Shown here in pieces: positions 25,726-34,943 of a stretch of DNA of 64,000 bases. The first letter of the stretch is position 1; every line of letters begins with the position of its first letter. This stretch comes from G965232465 sp965276005 (lineage in GTDB: Bacteria; Pseudomonadota; Alphaproteobacteria; JAQWUY01): the NCBI GenBank assembly GCA_965276005.1, contig OZ254962.1, positions 744,001 to 808,000 on the forward strand, in the 5' to 3' direction. The notes under the pieces are model-generated. The model was given only the letters and a program-made list of their open reading frames with translations, did no database searches and was not told where the DNA came from. Made by a program: the position numbers and the translations under genes.

Positions 25726-26718
25726 ATGTCGATAAAAAATGCCCTGCAAAACATCGTCTTTCAGCTGTATGTGATGGTCGGCGTGTACGCCTTTGCTATC
25801 GCTGTGTTGGGGGGGCTGAGCGTGCATAACAGAATCGATACAGCCGCTTTGCAACAGCACTCCGATATTTTGTTTATTGCCACCGGTACATCTGGTTTGC
25901 TAATAGCAGAAAAAATCGCCCAGCTGACACAAACGGATGCAATGGTTGTGTTTGTTGCCAGTAAAATTATGGATAAAACTCTCAAATCCGGCGAATATAG
26001 TATATTCCCGCATATGAAGGGTATAGACATTTTAAACGCCATCGACAGCTACACCGTTAAGCAACGCAAAATCACCATTACCAACGGCACATGGTATGGG
26101 GATATGGATACCATTATCGAAACCACCCCCCATATAAGCGACAAAACCCCCATACCCCGGCACAAAGTGATATGGGCAGAAACCTACTTTTACGAACGGG
26201 ACAGCACCGCCAAACACCTCATCGCCCGCATGCAGGAGCTGCACTTAGCAGTTGCCGAAACCCTGTGGCAGCAACGGGACAAAACCCTACCGCTGAAAAA
26301 TTTGTCGGAGGCGTTGGTGCTGGCATCGATGGTCGAGCGCGAAACCGGTATCGCCGCCGAACAACCGATTGTCGCCGGGGTGTTTATAAACCGCTTGTGC
26401 AAAAACATGTACTTACAATCGGATCCTACCGTCATATATGCGGTTACCAACGGCAGCGGGCTGTTAAACCGCCCAATCAGCAAAGCGGATTTAAAATACG
26501 ACAGCCCGTATAACACCTATACCCGCAAGGGGCTGCCGCCATCGCCTATCGCCAGCGTGGGACTGCAAACGGTACAATCCGTGTTGCACCCTGCAACGCA
26601 CGATTATTATTATTTTGTCGCCTCTCCCAATGGCGGACATGTATTCGCACAGACCCTAGACGCACACAATAAAAATGTGTCCGTATATCGCAACCACTTA
26701 AAACAAAGCCAACCCTAA
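25726..26718 (+). CDS. mltG: Endolytic murein transglycosylase MltG
   Basis: This 330-residue YceG-like protein cleaves nascent peptidoglycan strands and so sets glycan length. One N-terminal membrane helix (about residues 10-32) anchors it in the inner membrane. The catalytic region is LASMVERETGIA, with the expected catalytic Glu, followed by VAGVFINRL, LQSDPTVIYAV and YNTYTRKGLPPSPIASVG, all typical of the family. GGGTAGG precedes the ATG. It sits in its usual alphaproteobacterial place after acpP and before gmk, with gmk ten bases downstream. Confidence 0.93.
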   Translation: MSIKNALQNIVFQLYVMVGVYAFAIAVLGGLSVHNRIDTAALQQHSDILFIATGTSGLLIAEKIAQLTQTDAMVVFVASKIMDKTLKSGEYSIFPHMKGIDILNAIDSYTVKQRKITITNGTWYGDMDTIIETTPHISDKTPIPRHKVIWAETYFYERDSTAKHLIARMQELHLAVAETLWQQRDKTLPLKNLSEALVLASMVERETGIAAEQPIVAGVFINRLCKNMYLQSDPTVIYAVTNGSGLLNRPISKADLKYDSPYNTYTRKGLPPSPIASVGLQTVQSVLHPATHDYYYFVASPNGGHVFAQTLDAHNKNVSVYRNHLKQSQP

Positions 26719-26728
26719 AGGAACACAC

Positions 26729-27358
26729 ATGCACATAAAACGCCGTGGATTATTATTTGTCCTCTCCAGCCCCAGCGGTGCCGGCAAAACCTCAATCGCC
26801 CGGGCATTGCTACAAGACGACAGCAACTTGAAAATGTCCATATCGGTTACCACCCGCCCGCCTAGACCGGGCGAAATAGACGGGGTCGATTATTACTTTG
26901 TCAGCAAAAAACGCTTTGCCCATATGGTCGATACTGGGGAACTATTGGAACATGCCAAAGTGTTCGACAACTACTATGGCACCCCCAAAGCCCCAGTCGC
27001 CAAAGCCTTAAATGACGGACAAGATGTGTTGTTCGACATCGATTGGCAAGGCGGACAACAGCTTGCCGAACAGATGCACGACGACTTGGTAAAAGTGTTT
27101 GTCCTGCCCCCCAGTACAGAGGACTTGGAAAAACGCCTGCGCACCCGTGCCCAAGATTCGGATACGGTGGTACGGGGACGGATGGCAAAATCCGCCGATG
27201 AAATGTCGCACTTTGCCGAATACGACTGGGTAATTGTGAATCGGGATTTACAACGGGCAATCTATGACGCCAAAGCCATCTTGCAATCGGAACGCCTAAG
27301 ACGGGTGCGACAAAGCGGCTTAAACGCTTTTGTACAGAAACTACGGCAGGGATACTAA
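26729..27358 (+). CDS. gmk: Guanylate kinase
   Basis: This 209-residue enzyme phosphorylates GMP to GDP with ATP. The P-loop SSPSGAGKTS is at about residues 13-22, and GMP-binding motifs TTRPPRPGEIDGVDYYFV and the FDIDWQGGQQL segment follow in the family order. The length is normal. AAAGGA lies before the ATG. It is co-transcribed with mltG. The dnaB start follows after about 70 bases. Confidence 0.95.
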   Translation: MHIKRRGLLFVLSSPSGAGKTSIARALLQDDSNLKMSISVTTRPPRPGEIDGVDYYFVSKKRFAHMVDTGELLEHAKVFDNYYGTPKAPVAKALNDGQDVLFDIDWQGGQQLAEQMHDDLVKVFVLPPSTEDLEKRLRTRAQDSDTVVRGRMAKSADEMSHFAEYDWVIVNRDLQRAIYDAKAILQSERLRRVRQSGLNAFVQKLRQGY

Positions 27359-27428
27359 ATATTATATATTTAAAAATATCGTATATTATGATACACTAAC
27401 AAACCAAACGACATATACAAGGATACAC

Positions 27429-29015
27429 ATGGACGATACACAAGACACTACGGAATATGCCGCATACGAAGGTATCATAAGCGATACGACAGAGAACGAT
27501 ACGGGCGATACGCCCTCTGCCAATACGCCCGCCGCTGTGCCTTTGGCACAGGTGGCACAGGACAACGACAGCCTGCCGCCCCATAATCTGGACATCGAAG
27601 CCAGTGTGTTGGGGGCGATTCTTCGAAACGATGGTATTTTGCATCAAAAACTGGATAAACTGACAGCCGACCACTTCTTTGCCCCCGAACACCAAACCCT
27701 GTTTACATGGATAAAACAAACCGTCGATATGGGGCAAAAAGCCACCCCCGCCACGCTGGCACACTTGGCGGACAGCACCCCGAATGTGCAGGCTTTGGGC
27801 GGCAAAAAATACCTAAACACCCTTGCCAGCGATGTTATCAGCCTGATAAATGTCAGCGAATACCAAGACACCTTGATCGATTTATATACCCGCCGGCAGT
27901 TAGTCGTATTAGGTGCAGACATGACGGCGACCGCCCATGATCTGGACTTTGAAAACACCGCCCAAAAACAAATTGAAGTTGCCGAACAACAGCTGTATAA
28001 CTTGGCAGAAAAAGGCGATCTCGACAAGGGCACCATCCACTTTCAAACCGCCATCAGCCAAGCCCTCGAATCTGCCGAAGAAGCCTTTAATTCCGATGGC
28101 TCTGTTGTCGGTGTCGCCACCGGGTTTATCGATCTCGACAAACGGCTTGGCGGTTTGCACCCGTCCGATTTGTTGATTCTTGCCGGACGCCCAGCTATGG
28201 GCAAAACCGCTTTGGTGACCAATATTGCTTTTCATGTGGCAAAAACCTACGAACAATACACCGACAGCAACGGTAAACAGCGGCAAAATGGCGGTACGGT
28301 ATTGTTTTTCTCACTAGAAATGAGTGCCGAACAGCTTGCCACCCGCATTTTGTCGGAACAAACGGAAATTCCCTCAGACAAAATCCGCCGGGGGGACATA
28401 GACGAAACTGCCTTTACCACCCTGTGCAGCACAGTTGCCAACATCAACCAAGCCCCGTTATATATCGATGATACGCCCGGCTTATCGGTAACCGCTATGC
28501 GGCAAAAAGCCCGCCGCCAACAACGCAAATTTGGTCTCGATGCGATTGTCGTCGATTATTTACAGCTGCTACAAGGCCCCGCCGGCAAACGCTACGACAA
28601 CCGAGTCAACGAAGTCTCAGAAATCACCCGCCATTTAAAACTTATTGCCAAAGATTTAAATGTGCCGGTTATCGCCCTGTCGCAACTGTCCCGGGCGGTG
28701 GAACAACGGGAAGACAAACGCCCACAACTTGCCGATTTGCGGGAATCCGGGTCGATCGAACAAGATGCCGATGTGGTGATGTTTATCTATCGTGCGGAAT
28801 ACTACCTCAAAGACGCCCACCCAGAACAACGGGATAACGAAGCAGACGATAAATACATGGCACGAGTCGAACGCCACAACACAAAAATACACGACGCCCG
28901 CAACAAAGCGGAACTGATTATTGCCAAACAACGGCACGGAGCGGTCGGCACTGTCGAGCTGTTCTTTAATCCAGAATTTACCAAATTTGGCGACTTGGAC
29001 ACCCACCATGAATAA
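27429..29015 (+). CDS. dnaB: Replicative DNA helicase DnaB
   Basis: This 528-residue hexameric helicase unwinds DNA at the replication fork. An acidic N-terminal extension (about 40 residues) precedes the DnaB N-domain (PHNLDIEASVLGAIL). The RecA-like motor has Walker A GRPAMGKTAL at about residue 255 and Walker B region IVVDYLQLL. Later motifs include LSQLSRAVEQREDKRPQLADLRESGSIEQDAD, the strongest DnaB signature; no intein interrupts it. AAGGA precedes ATG 27429; the upstream in-frame ATG overlaps gmk and lacks a site. The alr start overlaps the dnaB stop (ATGAATAA). Confidence 0.95.
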   Translation: MDDTQDTTEYAAYEGIISDTTENDTGDTPSANTPAAVPLAQVAQDNDSLPPHNLDIEASVLGAILRNDGILHQKLDKLTADHFFAPEHQTLFTWIKQTVDMGQKATPATLAHLADSTPNVQALGGKKYLNTLASDVISLINVSEYQDTLIDLYTRRQLVVLGADMTATAHDLDFENTAQKQIEVAEQQLYNLAEKGDLDKGTIHFQTAISQALESAEEAFNSDGSVVGVATGFIDLDKRLGGLHPSDLLILAGRPAMGKTALVTNIAFHVAKTYEQYTDSNGKQRQNGGTVLFFSLEMSAEQLATRILSEQTEIPSDKIRRGDIDETAFTTLCSTVANINQAPLYIDDTPGLSVTAMRQKARRQQRKFGLDAIVVDYLQLLQGPAGKRYDNRVNEVSEITRHLKLIAKDLNVPVIALSQLSRAVEQREDKRPQLADLRESGSIEQDADVVMFIYRAEYYLKDAHPEQRDNEADDKYMARVERHNTKIHDARNKAELIIAKQRHGAVGTVELFFNPEFTKFGDLDTHHE

Positions 29016-30141
29016 GCATATGCCCGCTATACCCTCTGTCCCCCCCGCCCGCCCCGCCCCGCCCGCACTGCATATCGACACCGCACGGATACAACACAAC
29101 TGGCACCGCTATCGCACATTGTGTGGCGATGGGGTTACCGTGTCGGCGGTGGTAAAAGCCAATGCTTATGGCTGTGGTGTGACAGCCGTTGCCGAATGCC
29201 TATGGGCGGTGGGGTGCCGTACCTTTTGGGTGGCAACCCTGCAAGAGGCAATAGCCTTACGCACGCACCTAAACAATACAGCCACCGAAATTATCGTGCT
29301 GGAAGGCATATTCGACCCCGCCCTGTACACACAACATCACTTAACCGCTGTCATCAACCACCCGGCACAATTGGTACACACACAATCCGTACCCTGTTGG
29401 CTGCATATCGATACGGGTATGAATCGCTTGGGGATACACCACAGCACCGCTAGAGCCCACATAATACAGCATATAAAAACCCATACAGATAAAAACATTA
29501 TCGGCTATATGACGCACTTACAGTCTGCCGAAATGGGCGATAGTCCGGAAAACCCCAGCCAATACCACAGATTCCACGCCGCTATTCAAAATTTGCCTAA
29601 AAAACCGCTGTCGATGTGCAATTCGGACGGGGTATTTTTGGGCAAGAAATACCATGCGGATATGGTGCGAATCGGTATCGGGCTGTACGGTATCAACACG
29701 GATGCACACGGTTTGACCTGTGCGGTCGCATGCACCGCCCCGATTATCCATATCACCCACATCGCCGCCGGGGAAACGGTGGGATATAACGGCACCTATA
29801 CCGCCGCTGCCGCCGCCACAATCGCCACGCTAGGCATCGGCTATAACGATGGTATCGGCACCCCGTATTCCAACTGTACCACCGTATACCACAACCATAT
29901 CCCCTGTCCCGTAGTCGGCAGGGTATCGATGGATTCCATGTGTGTCGACATATCGCATGTGCCACAACCACAGCTGGGCGACCGTATCACCCTGTTTAAG
30001 GACGCCCAAAGCGTACGCCATATCCACAAAAAAACCGCCCTGCCGCCGCATATGATACTTTGCACCATTGGCGAACGGGTCGAAAAAGTGTATACTGCCC
30101 ACAAAGAACACCCACAACACCCGCATAAACACGAGGCATAA
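29008..30141 (+). CDS. alr: Alanine racemase
   Basis: This 377-residue PLP enzyme makes D-alanine for peptidoglycan. The PLP-lysine motif is VVKANAYGCG at about residues 46-55, substrate-pocket motifs WLHIDTGMNRLG and MCNSDGVF are present, and the C-terminal domain has the catalytic Tyr region LGIGYNDG and VGRVSMDSMCVDI. The N-terminus carries about 20 Pro/Ala-rich residues before the family start (LHIDTARIQHNW). ATG 29008 overlaps dnaB by eight bases; ATG 29020 is an alternative, and neither has a strong ribosome binding site. mlaE follows one base after the stop. Confidence 0.93.
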   Translation: MNKHMPAIPSVPPARPAPPALHIDTARIQHNWHRYRTLCGDGVTVSAVVKANAYGCGVTAVAECLWAVGCRTFWVATLQEAIALRTHLNNTATEIIVLEGIFDPALYTQHHLTAVINHPAQLVHTQSVPCWLHIDTGMNRLGIHHSTARAHIIQHIKTHTDKNIIGYMTHLQSAEMGDSPENPSQYHRFHAAIQNLPKKPLSMCNSDGVFLGKKYHADMVRIGIGLYGINTDAHGLTCAVACTAPIIHITHIAAGETVGYNGTYTAAAAATIATLGIGYNDGIGTPYSNCTTVYHNHIPCPVVGRVSMDSMCVDISHVPQPQLGDRITLFKDAQSVRHIHKKTALPPHMILCTIGERVEKVYTAHKEHPQHPHKHEA

Positions 30142-30142
30142 C

Positions 30143-30919
30143 ATGCGATTTTTTCAAATTATTGGGGCATCGATACTGGCGATATTAGAAAATATCGGGG
30201 CTATCATACACTTTAGTGCCTCCAGTCTGATAAAAATTTTCACCCCGCCGTTTTATGGCAAAATTTTTATCGCCCAATGTATCAACATTGGCTATTATTC
30301 ATTGCCGGTGGTAGGCATGACCACTTTATTTGCCGGTATGGTACTAGCCCTGCAAAGCTTTACCGGTATCAGCCAAGACATCGCCATTGCCACCGTGCCC
30401 AACCTGATTGTGCTTGCCATTACCCAAGAGCTTGCCCCGGTGCTAACGGGATTAATGGTAGCGGGGCGGATTGGGGCATCGATTGCCGCTGAAATCGGTA
30501 CTATGCGGGTTACGGAACAGATAGACGCCTTGACCACTTTGGCGACAAACCCAAAACGATACCTGATTGTGCCAAGAGTCCTAGCCGGTATTTTAACCTT
30601 GCCCATATTGGTACTGATTGGCGATGTTATCGGTATCCTTGGCGGCTATTTGGTCAGCGTCCACAAAATGGGGCTGCCGAATACAGAATACATGCTGGCA
30701 ACCATCGAATCGTTAAAGACTATGGGGGTTATATCCGGATTGGTAAAAGCCACCATATTTGGCTTTATCACCACCATTGTCGGCTGTTATCAAGGGTACA
30801 GCTCAAAAGGCGGTGCCGAAGGCGTAGGACGGGCGACCACCAATGCGGTCGTATGGTCGAGTGTGCTGATTTTAATCGCCAATTATGGCGTTACCGAAGT
30901 GTTTGTAAAATGGATTTAA
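30143..30919 (+). CDS. mlaE: Lipid-transport ABC permease MlaE
   Basis: This 258-residue inner-membrane permease has the MlaE family pattern: GMTTLFAGMVLALQSF, then ELAPVLTGLMVAGRIGASIAAEIGTMRVTEQIDAL, which is the most conserved stretch, and GCYQGYSSKGGAEGVGRATT near the C-terminus. It works with MlaF to move phospholipids between inner and outer membranes. GAGG lies before ATG 30143. It directly follows alr and is followed by mlaF after one base. The partner mlaD (MCE protein) is not in the window. Confidence 0.92.
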   Translation: MRFFQIIGASILAILENIGAIIHFSASSLIKIFTPPFYGKIFIAQCINIGYYSLPVVGMTTLFAGMVLALQSFTGISQDIAIATVPNLIVLAITQELAPVLTGLMVAGRIGASIAAEIGTMRVTEQIDALTTLATNPKRYLIVPRVLAGILTLPILVLIGDVIGILGGYLVSVHKMGLPNTEYMLATIESLKTMGVISGLVKATIFGFITTIVGCYQGYSSKGGAEGVGRATTNAVVWSSVLILIANYGVTEVFVKWI

Positions 30920-30920
30920 T

Positions 30921-31700
30921 ATGACAGTATCCCCCCCCAAAGTATCGTTTAAAAACATCTGTAAATCGTTTGGCGACAACACCGTGTTATCCGATGTGTG
31001 TCTCGACATTCCAGCCGGCGAAAGTCTGGTTATTCTGGGCGGGTCGGGCACCGGTAAATCGGTGTTGTTAAAGTGTATGATGGGGCTGTTGACCCCAGAC
31101 AGTGGGCAAGTGTTTATCGATTCTGTGGACACCACCCACATGGGCGAATCGCAACGGGCAAAGGTAAACGCCCAAATTGGTATGCTGTTTCAAAATGGGG
31201 CGTTGTTCGACTCGATGACGGTAGCTGAAAATATCGCCTTTGCCCTCACCGCTGGCAGGGGCAAGAAACTACACCAAGTGATGCACACGGTGTATGAGTG
31301 TCTTAGTAAAGTGGGGTTGTCAAAATCGGTGGCAACAACCTCCCCCGCCGATTTGTCCGGCGGTATGCGTAAGCGGGTGGCACTGGCACGGGCAATCGCC
31401 GCATCGCCCGATATTATATTGTTCGATGAGCCGACAACCGGGCTGGATCCCATCACCACCACCACTATCGATGAGCTGATACAACACACGGTAAAAGCCA
31501 TCGGGGCAACCGCTATCACCATCACCCACGACATCGGATCCGCCCGCCGAGTCGCCGACAAAGTGGCGTTCTTGTATGACGGTAAAATTGTCTGGCATGG
31601 CACGGTGGACGATATGAACACTACCGACAATCCGTTTGTGCATCAATTTATCAACGGGCTGAGCGAAGGTCCGATTGCTTGGGCAAAGGGCAATTCCTAA
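30921..31700 (+). CDS. mlaF: Lipid-transport ABC ATPase MlaF
   Basis: This 259-residue ATPase has Walker A LGGSGTGKSVLLK, Q-loop MLFQNGALFDSMTV (an MlaF-type sequence), signature LSGGMRKRVALARA and Walker B ILFDEPTTGLDP. It energises MlaE for phospholipid transport. It starts one base after the mlaE stop and ends five bases before the radA start, within the dnaB-to-radA run. In alphaproteobacteria this pair is often found between alr and radA. Confidence 0.92.
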   Translation: MTVSPPKVSFKNICKSFGDNTVLSDVCLDIPAGESLVILGGSGTGKSVLLKCMMGLLTPDSGQVFIDSVDTTHMGESQRAKVNAQIGMLFQNGALFDSMTVAENIAFALTAGRGKKLHQVMHTVYECLSKVGLSKSVATTSPADLSGGMRKRVALARAIAASPDIILFDEPTTGLDPITTTTIDELIQHTVKAIGATAITITHDIGSARRVADKVAFLYDGKIVWHGTVDDMNTTDNPFVHQFINGLSEGPIAWAKGNS

Positions 31701-31704
31701 TAAT

Positions 31705-33072
31705 ATGGCAAAAACCCCGTCCCAATTTGTCTGCAACAGCTGTGGCACTATCACCGCCAGATGGGCGGGAAAGTGCGATGCGTGCCAAGCGTGGAACACT
31801 ATCGAGGAAAAACAAAACACCACCGTTGCCCTCAACAACAAGGGGGCAAAACGACAGGGCGGCCGCCGTTTGTCGTTCGAACGCTTAAGCGATAAAAACC
31901 CAGCACAACACCGATTTAGCACCCACATTAACGAATTCGATCGGGTCTGTGGCGGCGGCTTGGTACACGGTATGGTTGCCCTCATCGGCGGCGATCCGGG
32001 CATTGGCAAATCCACATTGTTGTTGCAAATATCCGCCTCCCTGAGTGCGGCGGTGCCGACCGCTTATGTGTCGGGCGAAGAAAGCATCGACCAAATTCGC
32101 TTGCGAGCGGTGCGGTTGGGGGTCAGTAAAACCCCTGTACACATGGCGGCATCGACCAATATGAACGATATTTTGGCAACCTTAGAATCCCCGAACGCCC
32201 CCAAAGTCATCATTGTCGATTCGATACAAACCATGTACCTAGACGCTATCGACTCCGCCCCCGGCACGGTCGCCCAAGTGCGGGCGTGTGCCGGCGAATT
32301 GGTACGGGTAGCCAAACAACACGGCACCTGTGTGTTTATTGTCGGGCATGTTACCAAAGACGGTGCCATCGCCGGTCCAAGAGTGCTGGAACACATGGTC
32401 GATACAGTGTTATACTTCGAAGGCGAACGCACCCACCAATACCGCATTTTAAGAAGTGTCAAAAACCGCTTTGGTGCCAATGACGAAATCGGTGTATTCG
32501 ACATGACCGCATCGGGGCTGATGGAAGTTCCCGATCCTTCGGCTATATTTTTGTCAACCCTAAACGACCAAGCCTCTGGATCTGCCGTATTTGCAGGGGT
32601 CGAAGGCACCCGCCCGATGCTGGTGGAAATCCAAGCGTTGGTCAATCCAACCCCCTACGCTGCCCCGAAACGCTCTGTGGTGGGGTGGGATAGCAACCGC
32701 CTTGCGATGATACTTGCGGTACTGGAAAACTGTGCGGCACTGCCGTTGTCTGGCTATGATGTGTACTTAAATGTTGCCGGTGGATTAAAAATAACCGAAC
32801 CCGCTTGTGATATGGCGTGTATGGCGGCGGTTATATCCGCCCATTTACAAAAGCCGCTACCTGTGCACAGTATATTTTTTGGCGAAGTCGGCTTAACCGG
32901 CGACATCCGCACCGTTACCCAAACAGAAACCAGAATAAAAGAATCCGTCAAATTGGGCTTTAAACAGGGCTTTTGTCCCAAAAATCAGCAAAAGATGCCT
33001 ACACAACCGCACATCAATATACATAAAATAAGCAGTGTGCAAAATTTATATAACACAATCTGTGATATATAG
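31705..33072 (+). CDS. radA: DNA repair protein RadA
   Basis: This 455-residue protein promotes branch migration during recombination repair. The order is an N-terminal zinc finger (CNSCG ... CDAC, four Cys), Walker A GGDPGIGKSTLLLQ at about residue 95, the RadA-specific KNRFGANDEIGVF motif at about 253, and a C-terminal Lon-like domain (FGEVGLTGDIRTV). All signature elements are present and the length is standard. ATG 31705 gives the family start; an upstream in-frame codon at 31675 lies inside mlaF. Confidence 0.95.
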   Translation: MAKTPSQFVCNSCGTITARWAGKCDACQAWNTIEEKQNTTVALNNKGAKRQGGRRLSFERLSDKNPAQHRFSTHINEFDRVCGGGLVHGMVALIGGDPGIGKSTLLLQISASLSAAVPTAYVSGEESIDQIRLRAVRLGVSKTPVHMAASTNMNDILATLESPNAPKVIIVDSIQTMYLDAIDSAPGTVAQVRACAGELVRVAKQHGTCVFIVGHVTKDGAIAGPRVLEHMVDTVLYFEGERTHQYRILRSVKNRFGANDEIGVFDMTASGLMEVPDPSAIFLSTLNDQASGSAVFAGVEGTRPMLVEIQALVNPTPYAAPKRSVVGWDSNRLAMILAVLENCAALPLSGYDVYLNVAGGLKITEPACDMACMAAVISAHLQKPLPVHSIFFGEVGLTGDIRTVTQTETRIKESVKLGFKQGFCPKNQQKMPTQPHINIHKISSVQNLYNTICDI

Positions 33073-33116
33073 GGTATACTGTACACAATCGATTCTAGGT
33101 AGGAGAATGTAACATT

Positions 33117-33737
33117 ATGGAAATAAATATTATCGACGGCATCGTTGCCTTAATTTTGTTGTTTTTTGCTGTCCGTTCGTTTATGCAGGGGATAATACAG
33201 GAAATACTACATTTGGCGTCATGGGTTATCGCCATTTATTTAACCATGTACACTTACGCCTACTTTATGCCGTTTTATACCCCTTATATCGAGTCGGAAA
33301 ACATTGTGATCGGCGTGGCTATTACCACCGCTTTTGTGGTGTATTTGGTGATATTTTATGTTATATCATTTATTATAAACCGCATGTTAGCCATTTCTGC
33401 CCTGTCCCGTATTAACCAAACCTTAGGCTTTTTGTTCGGTATCGGCAAAGGGGTATTGGTTATATCCATAGTGTATATGGGGCTGGCATCGATAGTACAA
33501 AACCGTATGCCCGCCATCATCACAGACGCCCAATCAGAACCGTTTATCAGGGGACTGTCGAACGGGCTGGCACAAACTTTTCCCAAACAGCTGCAAGATA
33601 CTATTGTTGCAAAACTAAAACAAGCCGGACAAGCCGCCGCTAATGACCCCGTCATCAAAAACAAAATTAAGCAGGGTGAAAAAGCTATAAAAGACTCCGT
33701 AAAACTAGAATCCGGTGCCAGCACACTTTCCCAATGA
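33117..33737 (+). CDS. cvpA: CvpA family membrane protein
   Basis: This 206-residue protein has four predicted membrane helices in the first 120 residues and a polar C-terminal tail. The start, MEINIIDGIVALILLFFAVRSFMQGIIQEILHLASWVIA, matches CvpA (colicin V production) proteins, and RINQTLGFLFGIGKGVLV is the second conserved stretch. The molecular role is not settled in the family; envelope maintenance is likely. GTAGGAG precedes the ATG. It follows radA as in other alphaproteobacteria, but purF, its usual next neighbour, is absent and a convergent gene follows. Confidence 0.85.
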   Translation: MEINIIDGIVALILLFFAVRSFMQGIIQEILHLASWVIAIYLTMYTYAYFMPFYTPYIESENIVIGVAITTAFVVYLVIFYVISFIINRMLAISALSRINQTLGFLFGIGKGVLVISIVYMGLASIVQNRMPAIITDAQSEPFIRGLSNGLAQTFPKQLQDTIVAKLKQAGQAAANDPVIKNKIKQGEKAIKDSVKLESGASTLSQ

Positions 33738-33759
33738 AAAAAAAGAGAAAAATGGGGGT

Positions 33760-33777
33760 ATGGGGGCTAGCCCCCAT
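33760..33777. terminator. Palindrome between convergent cvpA and peptidase genes
   Basis: ATGGGGGCTAGCCCCCAT is a perfect 18-base palindrome (7-pair stem, CTAG loop) lying four bases from the peptidase stop. Read on the minus strand it is followed by ACCCCC and then a T-rich stretch; on the plus strand no T-tract follows. It may act as a weak terminator. Confidence 0.5.
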
Positions 33778-33780
33778 CGG

Positions 33781-34848
33781 TCAAAAATAACTAAAATCAT
33801 CGCCATATTCCAACACCCGCAAAGTACCAACAAACAAGTCGATACAAGATTGAATATCACAAGTCCGAACAGTCTCAACAGTAGTGTGCATATATTTCAA
33901 AGGAAGCGACATCAAAGCCGATGGCACACCGCTATTAGAATAGGCAAACGAAGCGGTATCGGTACCATTATAACGGGACGAAGCAGAGCGTTGATAAGGA
34001 ATGTTATTTTGCTTAGCAACCGCAATCATTTTGTCCCGCAACTTTAAATGTACAGCAGCAGAAGTATCGATAATAGGCCCCTTGCCAACGGCAAAATCCC
34101 CTTGTTTTTTCTTGTCGTACATGGGCGATTGGGTATCGTGCCCCACATCGATAACAATAGCACAATCGGGCTGAATGTTATGTGCCATCATCTGGGCACC
34201 TTTGAGACCAATTTCTTCTTGTACAGCGTTTACGATATACAGCCCAAACGGCACATCGATGTTTTGTTGTTTTAAAGTGCGAGCTACTTCGGCAATGACA
34301 AAACCCCCTATACGGTTATCGAGAGCCCGGCAGACAATATATTTATCATCGTTCATGGTCATAAACCCGTCTTGGTAAGTAACAATCGTACCGATGTCGA
34401 TTCCCATGTCTAGCACCTGTTGTTTGTTTTCCGCCCCCACATCGATATAAATATTGTCTACCTCTGGGTGTTTATCTTTGCCCTGCCGCACATGGATAGC
34501 GGGCCAGCCGAAGACACCGTTTACAGTGCCTTTATCGCCGTGTATATGCACCCGCATAGACGGAGCGATCTGATGATCGGAGCCGCCATTCCTAACCACA
34601 AAAATATAACCTTTGTCATCGATATAATGTACGAACCATGCGATTTCATCCGCATGTGCTTCGATGACCACTTTGTAGTCGTTATCTGGATTTACAACCG
34701 CCGCCACACTGCCATAGGCATCGGTAAACACCTGATCCACATAAGGGGAAACATAGTCGATCCACAGCTTTTGTCCGCCCACTTCCTGCGTTACGGGGGC
34801 GGGTGTGTTTAAATAGGTTTGTAAAAATTGTAAACTTTCTGGACGCAT
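33781..34848 (-). CDS. M42 family metallopeptidase (glutamyl aminopeptidase/FrvX-like)
   Basis: This 355-residue cytoplasmic peptidase of the M42 family has all expected dinuclear metal ligands: His in IEAHADEIAW, Asp in CRALDNRIGG, the Glu pair in NAVQEEIGLKGAQ, Asp in VIDVGHD, and a C-terminal His in KYMHTTVE. Members are large tetrahedral aminopeptidases that trim peptides, which would fit peptide import by the Opp system. AGGAG precedes the start. It has its own promoter. The exact substrate preference cannot be read from sequence. Confidence 0.85.
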   Translation of the reverse strand: MRPESLQFLQTYLNTPAPVTQEVGGQKLWIDYVSPYVDQVFTDAYGSVAAVVNPDNDYKVVIEAHADEIAWFVHYIDDKGYIFVVRNGGSDHQIAPSMRVHIHGDKGTVNGVFGWPAIHVRQGKDKHPEVDNIYIDVGAENKQQVLDMGIDIGTIVTYQDGFMTMNDDKYIVCRALDNRIGGFVIAEVARTLKQQNIDVPFGLYIVNAVQEEIGLKGAQMMAHNIQPDCAIVIDVGHDTQSPMYDKKKQGDFAVGKGPIIDTSAAVHLKLRDKMIAVAKQNNIPYQRSASSRYNGTDTASFAYSNSGVPSALMSLPLKYMHTTVETVRTCDIQSCIDLFVGTLRVLEYGDDFSYF

Positions 34849-34873
34849 TTTTTCTCTCCTTTTCGTATTCCTA

Positions 34874-34897
34874 TGAAATATCCCGTGAAATATCCCG
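34874..34897 (-). repeat. 12-base tandem repeat in the leader of the M42 peptidase gene
   Basis: TGAAATATCCCG occurs twice in direct succession (34874-34885 and 34886-34897) between the promoter and the start codon. Confidence 0.8.
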
Positions 34898-34899
34898 CC

Positions 34900-34928
34900 A
34901 TACTACTCTTGTTTGGGTATAAAGTCAA
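34900..34928 (-). promoter_or_regulatory. Promoter of the M42 peptidase gene
   Basis: On the minus strand TTGACT (34928-34923), 17-base spacer, TAGTAT (34905-34900). Confidence 0.6.
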
Positions 34929-34943
34929 ACGGGAATATGTGTA

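Noticed and set aside
25444..25860. Open frames on both strands across the region after acpP
   Set aside because: They consist of translations of the duplicated palindromic element and of the antisense of mltG; no ribosome binding sites or family matches.
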